Position numbers and translations under genes: made by a program. A DNA stretch of 15,564 bases. Origin: Treponema sp. (GTDB taxonomy: Bacteria; Spirochaetota; Spirochaetia; Treponematales; Treponemataceae). How positions within the stretch are numbered: the first letter of the stretch is position 1; the number at the start of each line of letters is the position of its first letter. Where the stretch lies: positions 1-15,564 of the forward strand of contig JAHAZL010000070.1 of the NCBI GenBank assembly GCA_018384055.1, read 5' to 3'. Below are positions 6,113-12,540 of this stretch, in pieces. Under the pieces are notes generated by a model that saw nothing but the letters and a program-made list of their open reading frames with translations, was not told the DNA's origin and made no database searches.

Positions 6113-7708
6113 TCATTTCATTACATCCATGGCTCCCTGTGGCTTTCTGTAGACTATGGCTTCTTCCATGGATTTCCCGTCAATGTCTGGTTTGCTTTCC
6201 ATGTCTGCGATTGTCCTTGCAAGCTTGAGGCAACCGCTGACGGCCCTTGGTGAAAATTCATACCTATCGCTTGCCGTGTCCAGTAATTTCCTTGCTTCTT
6301 CAGTTAGTTTGCAGAATTCTGCGATTTCCGATGGTGTAAGGAATACATTTTTCTTTCCCTGCCGTTTTCTTTGGATTCTTATGGCACTGGCAATTTTTTT
6401 TCTTAGTTCTGCAGAACTGATTCCTGCTACACCTTCCTTTGCGGCTTTGCTTTCCACCTGAACCCTTATGTCGATTCTGTCCAGAAGAGGTCCTGAAAAT
6501 TTTCTCCAGTACTGTTCGACGGCTCTTGAAGAACAAAGGCAGATTTTTTCACTGGAACCGAAGTTGCCGCATGGGCATGGATTTGTGGAAAGCAGCAGCT
6601 GGAATTTTGCAGGGAAAATTGTAGAGCGCCCGGCCCTGCTTAAAGTTATGGATCCGCTTTCCAACGGAACCCTGAGCATCTGCAATACCGATGACCTGAA
6701 CTCAGCCGCTTCATCAAGAAAGAGTACTCCGTTATGGGCAAGGGAAATTTCCCCGGGCAGACAATGGGGGCCTCCACCGCACATGCCTTCTATGGTTGCT
6801 GTCTGATGGGGAATCCTTACGGGAACTTCCATAACTGAATTTTTGCCGGGACAGAGGAGCCCTGCTATGGACCAGATTCTTGTAACTGTCTGAGATTCCT
6901 CCCTTGTCAAAAAAGGAAGTATGGAACTGTATCTCATCATTGAAAGGGTTTTTCCGCATCCAGGGGGACCGAATGCTATTATGTTGTGTCCTCCCGCCGC
7001 AGCAATCTGCAGGCCACGAACAAGAAGTTCCTGTCCCGTAACATACTTATAGTCATTTTCATCATTCACAGGAGGAAAGAAAACTCCGTCAATGGAAACG
7101 GCCCCTTCAGGAACTTCTGTACTTTCGCTTGCATCTTTCTTAACCGTAAATGCGGCGGGGTTGAATAGGGAACTGAAGGCTTCAACAATATCCCCGGCTC
7201 CAAAAACTTTCATGCCTTCAACTTCCCTTGCTTCTTCGGCGTTTGCGTTGGGAACAATGCATCTTCTGATTCCGCTTTCATAGGCCGTACTCACCGCTGC
7301 GTGGATTGCACGGACTGGCCTAAGTTTGCCGTTTAGTTCAAGTTCTCCCATGACAAGAACAGGATCTTCTGAAAAGGCAAGGTTACTGTGTTCCAGTTCT
7401 TCGGGATTAAAGGAAGTTTCATCCCGTTCCAGTTTTTCCTTTGCCGAAAGAACTGCCAGGGCAATGGCCAGGTCAAATCCCGCACCTTCTTTTTTTAAAT
7501 CCGCTGGAGAAAGGTTGATGAGTACCCGCTCGGGCGGAAACTGAAAGCCAGAATTAGTAATGGCACTCCTCATTCTTTCCCTTGACTCTTTTATTGCACC
7601 GTCTGCAAGGCCTACAATGTCCACTGCAGGAATTCCTCTTCTTAAATCAACCTCAACGGAAACCAGTGAACCTTCATATCCGAAAGGCGAAAAACAATAA
7701 ATCTGCAT
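6113..7708 (-). CDS. comM: ComM/YifB-family AAA+ ATPase (Mg-chelatase-like)
   Basis: A 531-residue protein with the full ComM layout. It has an N-terminal Lon-protease-like/ChlI domain (about 15-180), a Mg-chelatase-type AAA+ domain (about 215-420) and a C-terminal helical domain (about 430-520). The AAA+ part shows Walker A GPPGCGKT (247-254), Walker B LFLDEAAEF (329-337), a sensor region STNPCPCGNFG with further Cys (378-392) and the arginine-finger region LLDRIDI. ComM is a hexameric branch-migration helicase that helps integrate DNA during natural transformation in some bacteria. Despite the name it has no role in chlorophyll synthesis. The start is the ATG at 7706-7708, with GGAGGT just upstream; an ATG five codons earlier would put that ribosome site inside the gene. 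No minus-strand terminator is seen after the stop, so transcripts may run antisense through the tRNA. Confidence 0.93.
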   Translation of the reverse strand: MQIYCFSPFGYEGSLVSVEVDLRRGIPAVDIVGLADGAIKESRERMRSAITNSGFQFPPERVLINLSPADLKKEGAGFDLAIALAVLSAKEKLERDETSFNPEELEHSNLAFSEDPVLVMGELELNGKLRPVRAIHAAVSTAYESGIRRCIVPNANAEEAREVEGMKVFGAGDIVEAFSSLFNPAAFTVKKDASESTEVPEGAVSIDGVFFPPVNDENDYKYVTGQELLVRGLQIAAAGGHNIIAFGPPGCGKTLSMMRYSSILPFLTREESQTVTRIWSIAGLLCPGKNSVMEVPVRIPHQTATIEGMCGGGPHCLPGEISLAHNGVLFLDEAAEFRSSVLQMLRVPLESGSITLSRAGRSTIFPAKFQLLLSTNPCPCGNFGSSEKICLCSSRAVEQYWRKFSGPLLDRIDIRVQVESKAAKEGVAGISSAELRKKIASAIRIQRKRQGKKNVFLTPSEIAEFCKLTEEARKLLDTASDRYEFSPRAVSGCLKLARTIADMESKPDIDGKSMEEAIVYRKPQGAMDVMK

Positions 7709-7712
7709 GATA

Positions 7713-7717
7713 CCTCC
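7713..7717 (-). promoter_or_regulatory. Ribosome binding site deciding the comM start
   Basis: GGAGG on the minus strand, 4 bases before ATG 7708. A 5-bp dyad (GGCAT/ATGCC, 7719-7723 with 7731-7735) sits just upstream in the same leader and could form a weak hairpin near the site. Confidence 0.75.
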
Positions 7718-7805
7718 AGGCATTTAATTGATGCCATAGAAATTATTTTCAGCAGAAATTTAAAAGTGGAAAAATAAAGAAAAAAAACCGTAAAAATGTT
7801 ATGGT

Positions 7806-9044
7806 ATGACCATGCTGAATATTACGGTTCTTTGTTCTGTCATCGACAACTACGGCGACATAGGTTTTGTTTACCGACTGTGCAGAAGACTCGGTGAAAT
7901 TTCAAAAGACATAAAACTTCGCATTGTGTGTGACAACCTAAAATCCTTTGCCTTCATGAATTCCGGCATTGATCCTGAAAAGGCAGAGCAGGAATTCAAC
8001 GGATGGAAAATCTTTGACTGGAATGATTCCCAATTGTGTACAAAGGAATTTACGGACGAAGAACCTCGTTTCATACTCCAGTGCTTTCAGTGCAGGTTTC
8101 CTGAATGGCTTGAAGAAATTTTATATGAAGGCAAGCAGAAAGGTTCAGCCTACATAATCAATGTGGAATATCTTACTGCAGAAGAATGGGCGGACGGATT
8201 TCATAAGCTAAGGTCCGGTACCAGATCCGTTCAGGTAAAGAAGTCTTTCTTCATGCCCGGCTTTACAAAGAAAACTGGCGGCCTTGTTCTTGACGGCAAT
8301 TTCAGAAAATGCATCGGAGACAAAAAATTTGCAATTTCCATGGCTTCGGAAAGACTGAAGGAAGACCAGAAAAAAATATTGAGTGGCAGTGATTATTTTA
8401 AAATTCTCGTTTTCTCTTATCCACGCAATTTCAACTTTCTTGTTGAGGCAATAAATTCTTTTTCCGATTTTTCAAAAAAGAAAGTTCATGTATTCCTTGC
8501 CAGGGGAATCAGCTCGAAACCTTTTGTTAAATCATGCCTGGAAATAGGTGCTGCTTTTGAATATTCAGAGCTGCCTGCTTTGGAACAGGAACAGTGGGAT
8601 GCCATGCTTTGTTCCATGGATTTCAATTTCATCCGAGGAGAAGATTCCTTTAGCCGTGCATGTCTTTCCGGAATTCCTTTCGTGTGGCATGTCTATGTTC
8701 AGGACGAAGAATTTCAGCTTGTGAAGCTAAATGCCTTTCTTGAACGAATAAGACCTTTCTTTAATGCCGGCCATTTTGAAGACTACAAGAAATTCTGTTT
8801 TCTGTACAATCGTACTTTCCCTGTTGAACCGGGTGATGAAGCCTGCCAGGCAATTGCAACCTTAAAATCCTCTTTGCCTGCAGATGAAGGCAGAGCAGGA
8901 AAAGAAATGAGTTCTCTTGCTGCAAAACTTCTGTTGGGTGCAGAAAGGGATAAGGAAAGCTTTGAAAAGGCTTCCGCTGAATTCCTGGATAACGGGGACC
9001 TTGCGGAAAATCTTCTAGAGTTCATCAATACCTTGCAGGTCTGA
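7806..9044 (+). CDS. earP: EF-P arginine rhamnosyltransferase EarP
   Basis: A 412-residue protein, slightly longer than the usual 370-390. The N-terminus has the EarP signature D14-N-Y-G-D18-I-G, holding the two Asp needed in characterised members. Further family blocks are LQCFQCRFPEWL (91-102), INVEYLTAEEW (118-128), FMPGFTKKTGGLVLD (149-163) and the nucleotide-sugar site FIRGEDSFSRA (275-285) followed by PFVWHVYVQDEE. EarP (GT104) transfers rhamnose from dTDP-rhamnose to the conserved Arg of elongation factor P, which relieves ribosome stalling at proline runs. Neither efp nor dTDP-rhamnose genes are in this window. The start could be ATG 7806 or ATG 7812; no good Shine-Dalgarno precedes either. 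It is divergent from comM (97-base gap) and overlaps uvrC tail-to-tail by 30 bp. Confidence 0.93.
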   Translation: MTMLNITVLCSVIDNYGDIGFVYRLCRRLGEISKDIKLRIVCDNLKSFAFMNSGIDPEKAEQEFNGWKIFDWNDSQLCTKEFTDEEPRFILQCFQCRFPEWLEEILYEGKQKGSAYIINVEYLTAEEWADGFHKLRSGTRSVQVKKSFFMPGFTKKTGGLVLDGNFRKCIGDKKFAISMASERLKEDQKKILSGSDYFKILVFSYPRNFNFLVEAINSFSDFSKKKVHVFLARGISSKPFVKSCLEIGAAFEYSELPALEQEQWDAMLCSMDFNFIRGEDSFSRACLSGIPFVWHVYVQDEEFQLVKLNAFLERIRPFFNAGHFEDYKKFCFLYNRTFPVEPGDEACQAIATLKSSLPADEGRAGKEMSSLAAKLLLGAERDKESFEKASAEFLDNGDLAENLLEFINTLQV

Positions 9045-11033
9045 ATTTTCCTTTTTGTTTTCAGAGTCAGGGCTTGCAACTTCAAGGAGGGCCATGGCAG
9101 CCAGGTTGTGGTTCATCTGGAATCTTGCGGCCTTTTCTTTTGTAGTTCCAGGCATTCCAAGGGATTCCCTCTGCATGTCCTGTTTTTCCTTTTGCTTTAT
9201 GTATAGGTTTCTTGCCTGCAAAAGAATGTCACTTGCAGCTTCTGCCTTAATTCCCATAGTTTCCTCAATGTCTGCTTCTGTTGCAGAAGCAAGGGATGCA
9301 ATGGTTCCGTATTTCTTTATGAGCTGTGCTTCCCGCTTTGGACCGACTCCGGAAATTTCCTTGAATATTGAAACGGTGTTTTCCTTTGTACGGAGTTCCT
9401 GATTGCGGCTTGTGGCAAACCTATGGGTCTCGTCTCTGACCCTCTGGAGTAACCTCAGACCGTCGCTTCTTTTGGGAAGGCAAATAGGATTTGATGTATG
9501 GGGCCTCCAGATTTCTTCATCGCGTTTTGCAAGACCTGCAATTGGAATGTCCAGACCCAGAGTCCGAAGAATTGAATCTACGGCATTTACCTGACCAATA
9601 CCACCGTCTATCAGGAGCAAATCAGGAAGTTCTGCCTTTTCATTCAGCAATCTTGTGTAGCGTCTTGAAACGGCTTCCTTCATGGAGGCAAAGTCGTCTA
9701 TGAGGCCATCGGTAGTTTTTAGCCTGAAGTAGCGGTAATTCTTTTTGTCCGGGTTCCCGTTGTAAAAGCTGATGAGGGAAGCAACAGGAAATTTTCCGCC
9801 GATATGGGCAATATCGAAACCTTCTATTCTTACAGGAAGTTTTGAAAGTCCAAGTTCCTTCTTGAGTTCTTCCATGGCAGGGAAGTCGCCTCTTTCGCGG
9901 ACACGGCGCACAATGTCTTCCTTTGCATTCTGCTGTGCCATGTTTACGGCAGCACGGTGCATCCTCATTTTTTCAGAATCATCTACGGGAATTATTTCCG
10001 TTTCCATCCCGTATGTTTCCTTTAACCAGCGCTTCATGAATTGGGTGCCTTCTTCGGAAACAACGTATATGGAAGGAGGTATTATCTCTTTTTCCGTATA
10101 GTATGCGCACATGAATTCCGGAATCAATTCTGTGTCTTCATTCATGGAAAGGGTGCGGTAGTTGTCGCGTCCAAGGAGTTTTCCGTTCCTCATTTTTAGG
10201 ATGGTAAAGCTTACAAGTTCACCTTCGCGCCAAGTTGCAATGTAGTCGCGGTCATCCTGATCAAAGCCTTCCACTATGTTCTGGTTCTGCATGATGGAAA
10301 GGGCCTTTAGACCATCCCTCAGGCGTGCTGCCTTTTCAAATTTCAGTTCTTTTGCCGCCTGTTTCATCTGCTCTTCAAGTTTTTTCACCGTATCGTCTTT
10401 ACCCTCAAGTAGAGAGGTGATTTCGCCGATAAATTCACCGTAGGTGGAGTCGTCGGTTTTTTTGAAGCAGGGGCCTATGCACTTGCCCATATGGTAGTAG
10501 AGGCATCCTGAATCCTTTTCGCGAAACTTCTTGCAGTGGCGCAACGGATATATGTCGTAGAGTGTTTCTATGAATGTATCGAGGGCGGCTGCATCTGGAA
10601 AAGGACCAAAATAAACCGAACCGTCTTTCACTACATTTCTTGTTTTATAAAGGCGAGGAAATTTTTCCCTTGTTATTTTCAGGACAGGGTAGGATTTGCC
10701 GTCTTTAAGGCAGATATTGTACCTCGGGTTATGCTGCTTGATGAGGTTGTTTTCCAGAAGGAATGCCTCATATTCGTTTCCCGTGGTAATATATTCAATG
10801 GATCTGGCCCTGCTGATGAGGAGCCTGGTTTTAATGTCCTTGTTTCCGCTGAAATAGGATGTGAGCCTGTTCTTCAGATTCTTGGCTTTTCCGACATAGA
10901 TTATTGTTCCGCCTTCGTTGCGCCACATGTAGACTCCGCTCTGATTTGGAGCCTTCAATGCAGTCTGATGAAGGACTTCCCTTGGGGAAAGAGGTTTAGA
11001 TAATGTTTGTAAATTTTCGTTTGGCTCGTTCAT
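9015..11033 (-). CDS. uvrC: Excinuclease ABC subunit C (UvrC)
   Basis: A 672-residue protein, longer than E. coli UvrC (610). Domains in order: GIY-YIG nuclease (about 30-110; GVYMW at 33-37 and IIYVGKAKNLKNRL at 44-57), which makes the 3' incision; a Cys-rich region (C167, C177, C185, C189); a UVR UvrB-binding helix pair (about 216-242, KELKFEKAARLRD); an RNase H-like nuclease for the 5' cut with D407 in GFDIAHIGG, D476 in LLIDGGIGQ and H537 in RDETHRF; and a helix-hairpin-helix region (about 555-610). About 60 residues follow the HhH, rich in Lys and Glu. It acts in the cytoplasm with UvrA and UvrB. The ATG at 11033 has no Shine-Dalgarno, but a strong promoter sits just upstream. The start overlaps the divergent LamG gene by 31 bp and the end overlaps earP by 30 bp. 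Confidence 0.96.
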   Translation of the reverse strand: MNEPNENLQTLSKPLSPREVLHQTALKAPNQSGVYMWRNEGGTIIYVGKAKNLKNRLTSYFSGNKDIKTRLLISRARSIEYITTGNEYEAFLLENNLIKQHNPRYNICLKDGKSYPVLKITREKFPRLYKTRNVVKDGSVYFGPFPDAAALDTFIETLYDIYPLRHCKKFREKDSGCLYYHMGKCIGPCFKKTDDSTYGEFIGEITSLLEGKDDTVKKLEEQMKQAAKELKFEKAARLRDGLKALSIMQNQNIVEGFDQDDRDYIATWREGELVSFTILKMRNGKLLGRDNYRTLSMNEDTELIPEFMCAYYTEKEIIPPSIYVVSEEGTQFMKRWLKETYGMETEIIPVDDSEKMRMHRAAVNMAQQNAKEDIVRRVRERGDFPAMEELKKELGLSKLPVRIEGFDIAHIGGKFPVASLISFYNGNPDKKNYRYFRLKTTDGLIDDFASMKEAVSRRYTRLLNEKAELPDLLLIDGGIGQVNAVDSILRTLGLDIPIAGLAKRDEEIWRPHTSNPICLPKRSDGLRLLQRVRDETHRFATSRNQELRTKENTVSIFKEISGVGPKREAQLIKKYGTIASLASATEADIEETMGIKAEAASDILLQARNLYIKQKEKQDMQRESLGMPGTTKEKAARFQMNHNLAAMALLEVASPDSENKKENSDLQGIDEL

Positions 11034-12520
11034 ATTTTAAAACAACTGCTTCCATTATAGCACTTTTCCTTTGCGCTTTGAATACTGTTTCTGCAGTAGA
11101 CAAGGCAGTAGTCATGGGTGGCAAGAAAGGCTGGCCTTTGCTTTCAAAAATGGATGGAGTGGTTACCGGCAAAGGCAAGTACGGTTATGATGCCATGGTT
11201 CTTGCAACCAATTCCCACGGCGTGGACGAATACACAGACCTTCTGCTTTCTTTTGAAGATGGTGCCAGCGATGATCTTACTGGCAATTACAACCTTACAA
11301 TGAATGACTCCATTACAACTGAAGTTCATTCCCTTATGGGTAAAAAATCTGCCCTCACCCGAGGAAAGGGTGGAATTAGGCTTCGCGGAAACAGGAATAC
11401 AATCTTCGGAAAGGAAGGTCCATGCGGTTCCTTCAGCATTGAGTTCTGGCTTAATCCAAGCATTGCAGAAAACGGCGAAGTTGTTTTTTCATGGCGTTCA
11501 TCAAGAACAGTTGCAAACTATCCTCTCTATCAGATGATTACGGGAAGTTTTGCCGGCAATCACCTTGAATGGTCCTTTACAAATGTATTCAACGGATATG
11601 TGGATGATGACGGAGAAATTACACTTTCAAGTTACCGTACCATCGTTCCAAATCAGTGGATGCATCATGAAATCAGCTTTGATGAAAACACAGGTCTTCT
11701 TGAATATAGAATCAATGGTCTTCTTGAAGCCCTCAAATATGTAACTACAAACGGACACGAAACAGGCGGATCGATTTATGTTCCGATTCTCGGTGTACCC
11801 GCTGACATTGAAATCAGTCCTCAATATACAGGTCTTATGGATGACTTTAGAATTCAGCGTGCACCAAGACCAGAAACAAAGGAAACCGGCAGAATGGATA
11901 CTTTCCGTGTTGAAGGCGGACGCTTTGAAACTCAGCCTGTACTCCTTTCGACAGGCGCTGAACTTACAGAAATCGATGCTCTGGTAAGCATGCCTGCTCA
12001 GACAGACATTCAGTTCTATGTTCGTTCCGGTGACAATTTCTACAACTGGACTGACTCGTATCCTGAATGGATTCCAGTAAAGAATCATAGGAAAATTGAA
12101 GGCGTAAAGGGACTCTATTTCCAGGTTGCCTGTGATCTTCTTCCAGATGGAGCAGGAAAAAAATCTCCTTCAGTTACAGAACTAAAAATCAAGTACAAGG
12201 AAGTCCCATCTCCTCTTCCTCCATTTGAATTGAAGGCCTTTGCCGGTGACGGTGAAGTTACCCTGTCATGGCCTTATTCTGTTGACGACACGGTTGGCGG
12301 GTATTATATTTTCTATGGGGACAGACCAGGCGAATATTTGGGTCGTGAGGCTGTTGAGGGATATTCTCCCCTTGATGCCGGCAGCGTAACTTCTGTTACA
12401 CTTTCTGGGCTTAAGAATGGAAAAATCTATTATTTTGCAGTTGCATCATATTCAAAATATGACAATAGAATCATGGGAGAACTTTCAAGGGAAACTTTCG
12501 CCCGACCAAAAAGAAAGTAG
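11003..12520 (+). CDS. Secreted LamG / fibronectin type III domain protein
   Basis: A 505-residue protein not recognised by name. Residues 1-31 form a signal peptide: basic start, hydrophobic core ASIIALFLCALN, and likely cleavage after TVSA. Residues about 75-285 look like a concanavalin/LamG_3 beta-sandwich, with SLMGKKSAL, FSIEFWLNP (144-152), PNQWMHHEISFDENTG (216-231) and YTGLMDDFRI (275-284), the usual final strands. About 295-400 is a second beta-rich region. About 405-495 is a fibronectin type III domain (FELKAFAGDGEVTLSW, then VTLSGLKNGKIYYFAVASY). Such proteins act in the periplasm or on the surface, binding glycans or proteins; the ligand here is unknown. AAAGAGG lies 8 bases before ATG 11003. 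The TPR gene follows after 20 bases, so they are likely one transcript. Confidence 0.8.
   Translation: MFVNFRLARSYFKTTASIIALFLCALNTVSAVDKAVVMGGKKGWPLLSKMDGVVTGKGKYGYDAMVLATNSHGVDEYTDLLLSFEDGASDDLTGNYNLTMNDSITTEVHSLMGKKSALTRGKGGIRLRGNRNTIFGKEGPCGSFSIEFWLNPSIAENGEVVFSWRSSRTVANYPLYQMITGSFAGNHLEWSFTNVFNGYVDDDGEITLSSYRTIVPNQWMHHEISFDENTGLLEYRINGLLEALKYVTTNGHETGGSIYVPILGVPADIEISPQYTGLMDDFRIQRAPRPETKETGRMDTFRVEGGRFETQPVLLSTGAELTEIDALVSMPAQTDIQFYVRSGDNFYNWTDSYPEWIPVKNHRKIEGVKGLYFQVACDLLPDGAGKKSPSVTELKIKYKEVPSPLPPFELKAFAGDGEVTLSWPYSVDDTVGGYYIFYGDRPGEYLGREAVEGYSPLDAGSVTSVTLSGLKNGKIYYFAVASYSKYDNRIMGELSRETFARPKRK
11054..11082 (-). promoter_or_regulatory. Strong uvrC promoter inside the LamG gene
   Basis: On the minus strand, TTCAAA (11077-11082) is followed 17 bases later by a perfect TATAAT (11054-11059) with an extended -10 TG one base before it. 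Transcription would start near 11047, only about 13 bases before the uvrC ATG, which fits the missing Shine-Dalgarno. The promoter lies within the signal-peptide codons of the divergent gene. Confidence 0.7.
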
Positions 12521-12540
12521 GCAGTTAAAGGAACTCATAT

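Noticed and set aside
6113..7708. Magnesium chelatase for chlorophyll or bacteriochlorophyll synthesis
   Set aside because: The Lon-like N-terminal domain and full layout match ComM/YifB, not the BchI subunit; no pigment genes nearby.
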